Below are positions 51,594-60,605 of a DNA stretch of 64,000 bases, in pieces. The notes under the pieces were generated by a model. The model was not told the origin of the DNA and ran no database searches. It saw nothing but the letters and a program-made list of their open reading frames with translations. The position numbers were made by a program, and so were the translations under genes. Origin of the DNA: an uncultured Porphyromonadaceae bacterium (lineage in GTDB: Bacteria; Bacteroidota; Bacteroidia; Bacteroidales; Muribaculaceae); assembly GCA_947177635.1 (NCBI GenBank), contig CAMWVQ010000003.1, forward strand, positions 1 through 64,000. Reading direction: 5' to 3'. The first letter of the stretch is position 1; each line of letters begins with the position of its first letter.

Positions 51594-52970
51594 ATGGCAA
51601 AACTGAAAGAAAAGACACTGTGGTTCTGCTCTGAATGCGGCAACGACTTCCCAAAGTGGGAGGGGAGATGCCCGTCATGCGGCGCGTGGGGCACCCTTGT
51701 CGAGGAGAAGGTGAAGACCACCTCGAAAGGGAGCCTCAAGGCCCCGCTGGGTGTGACCCCGAAATCCTCCCCCCGCAAGGTGTCTGAAATCGAGACCGCC
51801 GACGAACCCCGCATCCACATGCCGAGCGAGGAGCTGAACCGTGTGCTCGGCGGCGGCCTTGTCCCCGGCTCGATGGTGCTAATCGGCGGGGAACCGGGAA
51901 TCGGGAAGTCTACCCTCGTGTTGCAGAACATACTCTCTATAAAGTCGCGCCGCATGCTGTATGTCTCCGGCGAAGAAAGCGCCACGCAGATAAAACTCAG
52001 GGCCGACCGCATCGGCCGCATGAGCGACAACTGCTATGTGGTCACCGAGACCTCGCTTGAAAACATCTTCTCCCATATCGAGCAGATACAGCCCCAGCTG
52101 CTGATTGTCGACTCCATCCAGACCATCGCCTCCGACGAGATAGAGTCGTCGGCCGGCAGTGTCAGCCAGGTCAGGGAGTGCGCCTCCCGTCTGCTGCGTT
52201 ACGCCAAACAGTCGGGGGTGCCGGTGATGCTCATCGGCCATATCAACAAGGAAGGCTCCCTGGCAGGCCCCAAGGTGCTGGAGCATATAGTCGACGCGGT
52301 GCTCCAGTTCGAGGGTGACCGGCAATATATGTACCGTATCCTCAGGGCGGTGAAAAACCGATTCGGCAACACCTCCGAGCTTGGCATATATGAGATGTGC
52401 CAGCGAGGGTTGCGCGAGGTCACCAACCCCTCGGAGATGCTGATTTCCCAGCACGAAGGGGAGCAGCTGTCGGGGTGTGCCATCGGAGTGACACTCGAAG
52501 GGATACGCCCCTTCCTCATAGAGGCCCAGGCCTTGGTCAGCACCGCCGCCTACGGCACCCCCCAGCGGTCTGTCACCGGTTTCGACTCCAAGAGGATGAA
52601 CATGCTCCTGGCCGTCCTCGAGAAACGGGTAGGATTCAAACTCGCCCAGAAAGATGTGTTCCTCAACATCGCCGGAGGCCTCAAAGTGGCCGATCCGGCC
52701 CTCGACCTCGCCGTCATCGCCGCCATACTCTCGTCGAATGTCGACATGGCCATCCCCCACAGGGTATGTCTCAGCGGCGAAGTCGGGCTGAGCGGCGAGA
52801 TACGCCCGGTTACCCGTATGGAGCAGCGCGTCCGCGAGGCTGAGAAACTCGGCATGAAGATGATACTCATCCCCCGAGGGTCGCTCAAAGGTGTCGACCT
52901 GTCGAAACTCGCCATAGAGGTGGTCGAGGTCTCGAAAGTGGAGGAGGCGTTTCGCCGCCTGTTCGCGTGA
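51594..52970 (+). CDS. radA: DNA repair protein RadA
   Basis: This RecA-like, DnaB-like branch-migration helicase acts in recombinational repair. The 458-residue protein starts with the four-cysteine zinc finger (WFCSECGNDFPKWEGRCPSC). Next come the Walker A of the RecA core (GGEPGIGKSTLVLQN), LYVSGEESATQIKLRA and the Walker B region QLLIVDSIQTI. The RadA-specific KNRFGNTSELGIYEM motif follows, then the C-terminal Lon-protease-like domain (RVGFKLAQKDVFLNIAGGLK, LSGEVGLSGEIRPV). Length is normal. It follows the methyltransferase gene by 25 bp. Confidence 0.96.
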   Translation: MAKLKEKTLWFCSECGNDFPKWEGRCPSCGAWGTLVEEKVKTTSKGSLKAPLGVTPKSSPRKVSEIETADEPRIHMPSEELNRVLGGGLVPGSMVLIGGEPGIGKSTLVLQNILSIKSRRMLYVSGEESATQIKLRADRIGRMSDNCYVVTETSLENIFSHIEQIQPQLLIVDSIQTIASDEIESSAGSVSQVRECASRLLRYAKQSGVPVMLIGHINKEGSLAGPKVLEHIVDAVLQFEGDRQYMYRILRAVKNRFGNTSELGIYEMCQRGLREVTNPSEMLISQHEGEQLSGCAIGVTLEGIRPFLIEAQALVSTAAYGTPQRSVTGFDSKRMNMLLAVLEKRVGFKLAQKDVFLNIAGGLKVADPALDLAVIAAILSSNVDMAIPHRVCLSGEVGLSGEIRPVTRMEQRVREAEKLGMKMILIPRGSLKGVDLSKLAIEVVEVSKVEEAFRRLFA

Positions 52971-53139
52971 TTTCACCCCTGTATCGGGGGGGCGCGGCAA
53001 AAAAGTTTCAGGGAGGATGCAACCTTTTGGAACTTCGCGGCGTCTAACGGAAATGTAAGTGTTGTCGTCGCGACACACAGCCCTGCGGGCAGGGCCCAAT
53101 GAAGTAAAGAAATATATTCATCATACAGATTTCTTGACA

Positions 53140-55977
53140 ATGAAAAAAATCTTTTCCAGACTCCTGTTCGTCCTGATCGGAGTCATCGCATTCTCGACGC
53201 AGGTTCGCGCCCAGATGCCGACGGATCCCCTTCCCCTCGACCCGCAGGTGAGAAAGGGTGTGCTTCCAAATGGCCTGACTTATTACATCCGTCACAACGA
53301 GACCCCCAAGGGACAGGCTGATTTCTACATCGCCCAGAAGGTCGGCTCCATTCTCGAGAATGACGAGCAGCGCGGTCTGGCCCACTTCCTGGAGCACATG
53401 TGCTTCAACGGCACAGACAACTTCCCCGGCAACGAGCTGGTGGCCTGGCTTGAGACAAAGGGTGTGAAGTTCGGCCAGAACCTCAACGCCTACACCTCGA
53501 TTGACGAGACCGTCTACAACATCTCCAACGTCCCCACCGCGAGCATCGCCGTGCAGGACTCCTGCCTGCTGATTCTCCACGACTGGGCCGACGGCCTGCT
53601 GCTTCTCCCCGAGGAAATCGACAAGGAGCGCGGTGTCATCCATGAAGAATGGCGTTCGCGCAACGTCGGCCAGCAGCGACTGATGGAGCAGATGGCCCCC
53701 GCCATGTATCCCGGCTCGAAGTATGGCAGCCGTCTCCCCATCGGAACAATGGAGGTTGTCGACAACTTCCCTCCCCAGGCCCTGCGTGACTATTACGAAG
53801 CCTGGTATCGTCCCGACCAGCAGGGTGTCGTCGTTGTAGGTGACATCGATGTCGACCGCATCGAGGCTAAAATCAAGGAAATCTTCTCACCCATCGAGAT
53901 GCCCGCCAACGCTCCTGAGCGAGTGTATGAGCCGGTTCCCGACACCGACGGCACAATCATCGCGATCGGCACCGACCCCGAGATGCCCAACTCCCGCGCG
54001 TCAATCTACTTCAAGAACGATGTCCTTCCCCGCGAACTCCGCGGCACCATGGCATACTGGCTCCAGGATTATGTCTGCGACATGATTTCCGCCATGCTCA
54101 ACAACCGACTCGATGAGATTTCCTCGACCCCTGATTCCCCCTTCGCCGGCGCCGGCGCCTTCTATGGCAATTATTTCCTTGCCGACACCAAGGATGCCCT
54201 GACCCTCGTGGCAATCGGAAAGGGTGAAGACATCCTCCCCTCGATGGCTTCGGTTTACCGCGAACTTCTGCGTGCTTACCGTGGCGGATTCACCATCTCT
54301 GAGTATGACCGCGCCCGCAGCGAGTACCTCTCTCGTCTTGAGAAAGCTTACAACAACCGCGAGAAGGCAGAGAATGAAAGCTACGTCAACACTTACGTCC
54401 GCAACTTCATCGACGGCACCCCCGCGACAGGTATCGAGATGAAGTATCAGACCCTCAACATGCTCCTTCCCCAGCTCCCCGTGGAGATGATCAACCAGAC
54501 TCTCAAGGAGCTTATCTCTGACAACAACCGCGTGGTGACTGTGATGCTCCCCGAGAAGGAAGGCATCAAGGTGCCCACCGAGGAGGCTGTCCGCCAGATG
54601 ATGGCCGCTGTTGACGCCGAGGATATCCCCGCGTTTGTCGATGAGGTAAAGGATGAACCCCTGATCGCCAACCTCCCCGCTCCCGGCAAGGTTGTCGCAA
54701 CCCAGGAGCTTCCCCAGTGGGGTGCCACCGAATGGACTCTTTCCAACGGCGCGAAGGTAGTCGTGAAGAAAACCGACTTCAAGGCTGACGAGATTCTTCT
54801 CGACGCCCAGGCTCTCGGCGGTACTTCTGTCTACCCCGACAGCTACGCCAACACCCTGGTGTTCCTCCCGCAGGGCGCACTCAGCCAGTATGGCCTCGGC
54901 ACCTACACCTACAAGGATATCCAGAAATACCTCCAGGGCAAGCAGTGCCAGGTGAACTTCCAGTTTGACGACTATTGCCGTGACATCTCAGGCTCCACCA
55001 CCCCGAAGGATCTCAAGACCATGATGGAGCTCCTTTACAGCCACTTCACCCAGTTCAACATGTCGGCTGACGAGTTCCAGGCCAGCAAGAACATGATTAC
55101 CGGTTTCCTCCACAACCAGGAGACCAACCCCCAGTATGTGTTCTCGCGCGACCTCCGCAAGGCCCTCTATGACAACCCCCGCAAGGCAGCCCTCACCGTT
55201 GAGGCTGTGGAAGCCGCTTCGCTCGACGAGGTGAACCGGATTGTCAAGGACCTCACCGCCAACGCCGCCGACTACACATTCTTCTTCGTCGGCAACGTCG
55301 ACATGGATGAGCTCAAGACCCTCTGCGAGCAGTATATCGCCACACTCCCCGGCGATGCCGCCACCGCCTCCAAGGCTCCCGCAATCGATGGCTCGCTCGG
55401 CCTCAAGAAGGGTGAGAAGGTGACCTCGTTCACCACCCAGATGCAGACTCCCCAGACCTTCGTCGCAGTGCTTGAGTTCGCAGATATGCCTTATACCGCC
55501 AAAGACCGTGCGCTGTCAGACATCGCCGGCCAAGTTATGACCGAACGCCTCCTCAAGAAGGTGCGCGAAGACATGGGCGCAGTTTACTCCATCTGGGCCT
55601 CAGGCAGCATGAGCCGCCAGAGTGTCCCCAACACGGTGATCCAGTCGGTGTTCCCGATGAAGCCAGAGATGAAAGAGCAGGTGCTCGACATCATCGCCCA
55701 GGAGTTCAAGAACATGGAGTCTGACGTGACTGCCGAGGAGCTTGCAAAGGCCGTCGAGTTCGAGGTCAAGGAGGCAACCGAAGCCAAGGAGAAGAACAGC
55801 TCCTGGCTCAACACCATGGCCGCCACCGCCCTCAACGGCGTGGATGTCTTCAACGGCAACGTTGAGCTTCTCCAGTCTCTGACCCCCGCCGACGTTCAGG
55901 ACTTCATGAAGCGTATGAACGCCAACGCCACCTACCGCGTTGTCATCCTCGACCCCGAGGCTGCTCCCGCCGAATAA
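53140..55977 (+). CDS. M16 family zinc metallopeptidase (pitrilysin-like)
   Basis: This 945-residue exported protease has a signal peptide (KIFSRLLFVLIGVIAFSTQV). The inverted zinc motif HxxEH occurs in GLAHFLEHMCFNGTDNFPGN (H82, E85, H86), with the third ligand Glu about 77 residues on in DKERGVIHEEWRSR. The second M16 domain set is present in the C-terminal half (ELPQWGATEWTLSNGAKVVV; KVREDMGAVYSIWASGSMSR), without an active site, as usual for the long M16 forms. The ending DVQDFMKRMNANATYRVVIL is typical. Periplasmic peptide degradation is the family role. Many Bacteroidetes carry one or more such genes, substrates unknown. A strong hairpin terminator follows. Confidence 0.93.
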   Translation: MKKIFSRLLFVLIGVIAFSTQVRAQMPTDPLPLDPQVRKGVLPNGLTYYIRHNETPKGQADFYIAQKVGSILENDEQRGLAHFLEHMCFNGTDNFPGNELVAWLETKGVKFGQNLNAYTSIDETVYNISNVPTASIAVQDSCLLILHDWADGLLLLPEEIDKERGVIHEEWRSRNVGQQRLMEQMAPAMYPGSKYGSRLPIGTMEVVDNFPPQALRDYYEAWYRPDQQGVVVVGDIDVDRIEAKIKEIFSPIEMPANAPERVYEPVPDTDGTIIAIGTDPEMPNSRASIYFKNDVLPRELRGTMAYWLQDYVCDMISAMLNNRLDEISSTPDSPFAGAGAFYGNYFLADTKDALTLVAIGKGEDILPSMASVYRELLRAYRGGFTISEYDRARSEYLSRLEKAYNNREKAENESYVNTYVRNFIDGTPATGIEMKYQTLNMLLPQLPVEMINQTLKELISDNNRVVTVMLPEKEGIKVPTEEAVRQMMAAVDAEDIPAFVDEVKDEPLIANLPAPGKVVATQELPQWGATEWTLSNGAKVVVKKTDFKADEILLDAQALGGTSVYPDSYANTLVFLPQGALSQYGLGTYTYKDIQKYLQGKQCQVNFQFDDYCRDISGSTTPKDLKTMMELLYSHFTQFNMSADEFQASKNMITGFLHNQETNPQYVFSRDLRKALYDNPRKAALTVEAVEAASLDEVNRIVKDLTANAADYTFFFVGNVDMDELKTLCEQYIATLPGDAATASKAPAIDGSLGLKKGEKVTSFTTQMQTPQTFVAVLEFADMPYTAKDRALSDIAGQVMTERLLKKVREDMGAVYSIWASGSMSRQSVPNTVIQSVFPMKPEMKEQVLDIIAQEFKNMESDVTAEELAKAVEFEVKEATEAKEKNSSWLNTMAATALNGVDVFNGNVELLQSLTPADVQDFMKRMNANATYRVVILDPEAAPAE

Positions 55978-56002
55978 TCCCGACGTTACAACCTATTGAT
56001 AC

Positions 56003-56039
56003 CACAGCGGTCACATCGCCCGGCGATGTGACCGCTGTG
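56003..56039. terminator. Strong terminator after the M16 peptidase
   Basis: CACAGCGGTCACATCGCC and GGCGATGTGACCGCTGTG are exact complements with almost no loop (about 16 pairs once the tip opens), followed by TGTTTTATTAT. Confidence 0.8.
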
Positions 56040-56133
56040 TGTTTTATTATATGTAGTTCACGCAATTCTGCGTTAGAACAAGATTGTTAACGTATTTTTT
56101 ACAATTCGGGGGGGTAAATTGTGAAGTTTTGTG

Positions 56134-56141
56134 TAATTTTG
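56134..56141 (+). promoter_or_regulatory. -7 promoter element of the 1351-residue gene
   Basis: TAATTTTG at 56134-56141. The transcript would begin near 56148 and carry a leader of about 150 bases containing the tandem repeats. No good -33 box is visible. Confidence 0.5.
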
Positions 56142-56232
56142 CAAGAGGTACGAGTAGATGTATATCGCTTACAACGCGACAATCTCCCTTATGTCGCCTG
56201 GATAACCTTGAATCATATCCAAAATCTGAAAA

Positions 56233-56286
56233 CCTTAACCAATCAAAAAACCTTAACCAATCAAAAAACCTTAACCAATCAAAAAA
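56233..56286 (+). repeat. Three perfect 18-bp tandem repeats
   Basis: CCTTAACCAATCAAAAAA occurs three times head to tail without a mismatch (56233-56250, 56251-56268, 56269-56286), ending 14 bp before the ATG at 56301. The repeat spans the region where the ribosome binds, so copy number may affect translation. Confidence 0.85.
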
Positions 56287-56300
56287 CATAATTTTAACGT

Positions 56301-59300
56301 ATGAGTGAATTTTTTACGCGCTTATGGTGCGTGGCGGCTATGACGTGCGCCGTGGCTTCCGCCAATGCTGCGACAGACGAGGCCGGCAACAACTTCATCT
56401 ATTTTGGAGGGATGGCCGATTATCCTCCGCACACACAGTACGCCGGCTACTGGGAGTGTGCCAAGATGCCTGAGACAACTCCCGGTTCGAACATCTACGA
56501 AATCGTGATAGACACCCGGGATTTGGCCTGGGGTGGCTGGTTCCGGTTCTACTACGACCTGGACAGCTCCGAGGATGTGTCGGGCGGTTACAACCTGAAT
56601 GTCATCCATCCCAAGAGTGGAAGAGACGCGGTTACAATGTCGATGGCCGGACGCAGCGGCATCTATGTTGCTGACGATGTGGAGAAAGCTTCGGTCACCC
56701 AGATGGCCGGTACCTGGCATATTTCTGACGGTAAATACCGTTTCCGTCTCGATATGAACCAGAACAAGCTCTACGCCATTCCTGAAGGAGAACCCCTTCT
56801 GCTTGTCAAGGACAATGACGATTTCAGCTGGAATCTACTTGAACGCTATTCCTCCCTCACCCAAATCAACAATTATTATGAACCGGGAGGGGATCTGACC
56901 ATCAGGATGTATGACCCCTTCAACCAGCAGTGGCTTGTACCTAAAGGTTCCGCTGTATTGACGACAGGAGCCAGCAAGACTCTTGATTACACACCCTCCC
57001 CGACCAGGGATGACGCGTTTGTCGTTTCCGGCTGGGCCGGAGGTGTCCTCCGTGGCGGGGTCAAGTTAGGAACGATTTTCCGTATCGACATCATACCGGA
57101 TACTCCTCAGGAGATGGAGTGGGCGCCCGTTGACCTTGCGTCGATATCCGTTGCCGGTAATTTTACCAATTGGGATTTCACCGCTATCCCCCGAAAGGAA
57201 GGCGCGGAGGCGGTATATGACATAGAATTCCCCGCAGGTACGGAATACTTCAAGATTATCCTCGGCGACAGCTGGGATTTCCCGCAACTCGGTGCCGACG
57301 GTTCTTTGAGAACAGAGGGGGAATACAAAGTGATGGGTCTCGCTAAATCGGAAACAGGTAGGATGGAAAATTCCTGTTTCCCCGGAGGACTCGCAGAACC
57401 TGTGACCGTTTCAATCAATCTCACGACCGGCAAAGCTACTTTCCCTGCCGATTGCCATATGACAATGGGTGTTGTCAATCCAGAGGCAGTCACACCGGTA
57501 AACCGCGCGTCTCTTTTCGTGCAGACCCCATATGATTCATTCTCTCCCTGGAAAGACTGCTCGGATGCCGCGCTTTCCTCCTTCCAGATGTTGTCGAAAA
57601 TCTCAGATGACACATTCTCGGGCCATATTTACGTTCCGGCCGGTGAATTCAATCTCCGCTTCATCAGCGAACTCACAGTCTCAGGTGCCCCCAACAAGGT
57701 AATCGCTCCTCCCACCGGCGAAGATCGCGAACTTGTCATTTCCGGCAATGTGGCTTACAGCTCGGCCGCCGAGATGCCTGCCGACCAGGCCGGATACTGG
57801 ACTTACCAGGGCAAGAGCAGGCTTGAGGGATGGGAAGGCGGATATGTGACCGCCACCGTCACCACCGGAAGCTCAACCTCAGTGAAATTTGAGTTCAGCG
57901 GCATCCAGGGAGATGAGCCTGCGAGTGAAATCTATCTCATCGGCTCGCCCCAGGGCTGGGATATCTCGGATGGTTCGATGCCGCTCAAGCTGACATCGAA
58001 AGGTGGCTATTACGGATGGTATGACATCTCAGACCCAGATGCGAACTTCCGCTTCTACACAGAGCTTGGCGAATGGGATGATGAGCATTCTATCGGCTCC
58101 GGAACTTCGTGGCAGGATTTGGAAATCGAGGTACCCTACGGCGATTGTTACCAGGGATATTGCAACGTCGGCAACCAGGGCAACTGGTGTGTCACCGGCT
58201 GGTCAGGAGGAACCATGTATTTCTATGTCTCTCCCTCAGACCGTACTATCCGTGTCTCACGCTATCCTATCGCGGAAGCGGGAGAAATTATAGACCCCTC
58301 GACGGTAAAGACACTTTATCTCTATAACAACGGGGAATATGTCAAGATGGAACAGGGTAAGGATGGACTCTTCCAGGCCAAGGCCTATCTTTATAGTGAT
58401 GTGACGGAGGAAATCGGTGAATTCCGTTTCTTCACCAAGAAAATGCCGATCTCGACCGAAGAACCTGAGTGGGAGGGAAGCTTCGCGTTGTCAGCGACAA
58501 GCGACGCTCTGCTTGAGTTTGACGACATGGATGTGGCCGAAGCGACATTCACCATACAGGATGAGGTGACAACAGCCGGAGCGAAGCCTTTCCGACTCAC
58601 CAATCATCATGAATACACGATGAACAATTTCTATGTCTCGGTGGATCTTGACAACGGACGCCTTTATGTCGAGCGCGAACGTCGTGGATTCTATATCTGC
58701 GGCGCACTGACCGACGGGCGTTTCCCGACATACGCCAACCGAAAGGAATTTGCCAAATACCGCATTCCATGGAGTGGCGGTCTGGTGGACATCCCTGCCG
58801 GCAAGCTGGATTTCACTTGCTGTCCGAATATCGCGACAGCTCAGGCATCCATGTCAACCCATACTGTGACGTTCGAAGACGGAGTTGTCACGTCGGGATT
58901 TGGTTCATGGTATGACGTCCGTGTGTACTGCCCCGACTGGAATGGCGGGAAGGTGCTGGTCAACCTCAGCTATATGCTGGATTTCTCCACAATATCAGAG
59001 CTGACCTGCCACACGCCCATCAGTATGGACCCTTATACCACTTCTACCTCTGTTTTCACGCAGACCGCCCCCGGAAGCCTTGTGTTCAAGGGGAAGGTGA
59101 AATTTGCAGACCGTTTGAATCCGTGGTTGGACTTCATTATCAAGGAGTACAACAACCGATGGATTAATGTCGCCTCACGCGCATGCTCCAACGGTGTTGG
59201 CGCAACTATGAATGAAGGTGAAAACATCGTGGTGCCTGTCGACGGTGTAGTCAACGCCAAACTGGGATTCTCCGGGATATACTTCAGCTTCCCGTCATTG

Positions 59301-60356
59301 GTGGGATCGGGTGAGATGGATGTCACCGTCGACCTCAACACGATGACACTCACCGCCACCGTCCCCGCTGAGAATGAAGGGGCGATTTATGAGGCTGTAG
59401 CAGGAAGCAATCCCGACCTCGACGGTATTACCGGCTATCCCTCAACCGAGCAAGACAACGCGGTTGTGCTTGAGGGTCAGGTAAGCGGCGACGCCGAGGA
59501 TGGCTATGACTTCAACCTGACCACACCCGACGGTTCGGTTATTGCCCCCGCCAATACGACAGTGGTCAACTTCGACGAGGCCGGCTCATGGAGCGGCCCG
59601 TTTGTCAAGAGCGCGGCGGCCGCCCCCGGACGCAACGCTGTCCGCAGGGCCGCCTCCCAGGCCGCCACATGGCACTTCGACATGCCCGAAGGACGGAGCG
59701 GTTCGCTGAGCATGCTCATTGACGAGGCCAGCTCTACCCTGACAATCTTCTCCTCGGCCCATAACAGCGGGTATTTCATCCTCGGTCTGAACAACGACCT
59801 GCAGACAAGCGTCGAGCATCTCCAGACCTTGCGCGGAAATATGCTGACCCGCACAAACGGTGTGACCTATGACGGCGAAGTCACTCTCCCGGCAGAGGCA
59901 GTTTCCGGAATCACATTGAGGTTCGCAAGGGATTTCGCGGGCATATATGGTGTGAACACCCCGATGTACAGCCTCTCCACCTTGGATGTCACCGGAGAAA
60001 ACAGTGTGGCGAGCCAGCCTGCGCTTAAGGATGGCGACACCAATATAGCGACATTCTGGACAATAAAGGCTCCCGCAGGGAAAGTCGCGATAAGCTACGA
60101 CCCCGTCAACGGCAAGCTGACCGCCGACCGTGGTAGCGCCGGAGTGGACAACGTGCTTGCCGATGCCGGAACGGGAATATCTGTAGTTCCGGGTGAAGGA
60201 TGCGTGGCCATCACCTCTTCCTCTGCTGCCCGGGTGGTCATCTACTCTGTCACCGGTGTGGTTGTGCGCGTGATCGAGGTTCAGGAGGGTCAGACCTCTG
60301 TGGAACTCCCCGCCGGACTTTACATCGTCAACCGTGAGAAATTGTATGTCCGCTGA
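56301..60356 (+). CDS. Large multi-domain secreted protein with T9SS sorting domain
   Basis: This 1351-residue protein has a signal peptide (WCVAAMTCAVASANAATDEA). The C-terminal approximately 75 residues read VAITSSSAARVVIYSVTGVV and end in LPAGLYIVNREKLYVR, the pattern of type IX secretion type-A sorting domains. In between are repeated beta-rich modules, each with a Trp/Gly pattern. The clearest is IYLIGSPQGWDISDGSMPLK with GWYDISDPDANFRFYTELGE, which resembles SusE/SusF starch-binding modules. Earlier and later units (NFIYFGGMADYPPHTQYAGY; AGNFTNWDFTAI; RGFYICGALTDGRFPTYANR) look related. No enzyme motif is visible. Directly downstream lies a GH13 amylase with the same type of C terminus, so it is probably a surface carbohydrate-binding partner. 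Start fixed by the signal peptide. Confidence 0.75.
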   Translation: MSEFFTRLWCVAAMTCAVASANAATDEAGNNFIYFGGMADYPPHTQYAGYWECAKMPETTPGSNIYEIVIDTRDLAWGGWFRFYYDLDSSEDVSGGYNLNVIHPKSGRDAVTMSMAGRSGIYVADDVEKASVTQMAGTWHISDGKYRFRLDMNQNKLYAIPEGEPLLLVKDNDDFSWNLLERYSSLTQINNYYEPGGDLTIRMYDPFNQQWLVPKGSAVLTTGASKTLDYTPSPTRDDAFVVSGWAGGVLRGGVKLGTIFRIDIIPDTPQEMEWAPVDLASISVAGNFTNWDFTAIPRKEGAEAVYDIEFPAGTEYFKIILGDSWDFPQLGADGSLRTEGEYKVMGLAKSETGRMENSCFPGGLAEPVTVSINLTTGKATFPADCHMTMGVVNPEAVTPVNRASLFVQTPYDSFSPWKDCSDAALSSFQMLSKISDDTFSGHIYVPAGEFNLRFISELTVSGAPNKVIAPPTGEDRELVISGNVAYSSAAEMPADQAGYWTYQGKSRLEGWEGGYVTATVTTGSSTSVKFEFSGIQGDEPASEIYLIGSPQGWDISDGSMPLKLTSKGGYYGWYDISDPDANFRFYTELGEWDDEHSIGSGTSWQDLEIEVPYGDCYQGYCNVGNQGNWCVTGWSGGTMYFYVSPSDRTIRVSRYPIAEAGEIIDPSTVKTLYLYNNGEYVKMEQGKDGLFQAKAYLYSDVTEEIGEFRFFTKKMPISTEEPEWEGSFALSATSDALLEFDDMDVAEATFTIQDEVTTAGAKPFRLTNHHEYTMNNFYVSVDLDNGRLYVERERRGFYICGALTDGRFPTYANRKEFAKYRIPWSGGLVDIPAGKLDFTCCPNIATAQASMSTHTVTFEDGVVTSGFGSWYDVRVYCPDWNGGKVLVNLSYMLDFSTISELTCHTPISMDPYTTSTSVFTQTAPGSLVFKGKVKFADRLNPWLDFIIKEYNNRWINVASRACSNGVGATMNEGENIVVPVDGVVNAKLGFSGIYFSFPSLVGSGEMDVTVDLNTMTLTATVPAENEGAIYEAVAGSNPDLDGITGYPSTEQDNAVVLEGQVSGDAEDGYDFNLTTPDGSVIAPANTTVVNFDEAGSWSGPFVKSAAAAPGRNAVRRAASQAATWHFDMPEGRSGSLSMLIDEASSTLTIFSSAHNSGYFILGLNNDLQTSVEHLQTLRGNMLTRTNGVTYDGEVTLPAEAVSGITLRFARDFAGIYGVNTPMYSLSTLDVTGENSVASQPALKDGDTNIATFWTIKAPAGKVAISYDPVNGKLTADRGSAGVDNVLADAGTGISVVPGEGCVAITSSSAARVVIYSVTGVVVRVIEVQEGQTSVELPAGLYIVNREKLYVR

Positions 60357-60388
60357 CAACTGTCGGTGACGTCAGTCCGATAACGATT

Positions 60389-60418
60389 CGGAGCCGTGTC
60401 GAAATAGACACGGCTCCG
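60389..60418. terminator. 12-bp hairpin terminator between the two secreted genes
   Basis: CGGAGCCGTGTC (60389-60400) and GACACGGCTCCG (60407-60418) pair perfectly around GAAATA, followed by TTTGTTTTTC. The amylase therefore has its own promoter. Confidence 0.8.
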
Positions 60419-60450
60419 TTTGTTTTTCGGGGAATTACAGGCTGATGAAG

Positions 60451-60481
60451 TTTGAAAAACGGATAAATTTAGTTAAATTTG
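60451..60481 (+). promoter_or_regulatory. Promoter of the GH13 amylase gene
   Basis: TTTG (60451-60454), 19 bp, TAAATTTG (60474-60481). The leader of about 118 bases contains the direct repeat AGGCTGTCA and a CTGTCAA/TTGACAG pairing. Confidence 0.7.
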
Positions 60482-60605
60482 CGGTGTGTTTCAAAATACC
60501 GTGAAAGGCTGTCAATTATATGGATTGTTTTTTGTTGACAGGCTGTCATAGAACCAGGCTGGATGCCTGAAGTTTTTAATCTATCTTACTTACATCCTTT
60601 TCATC

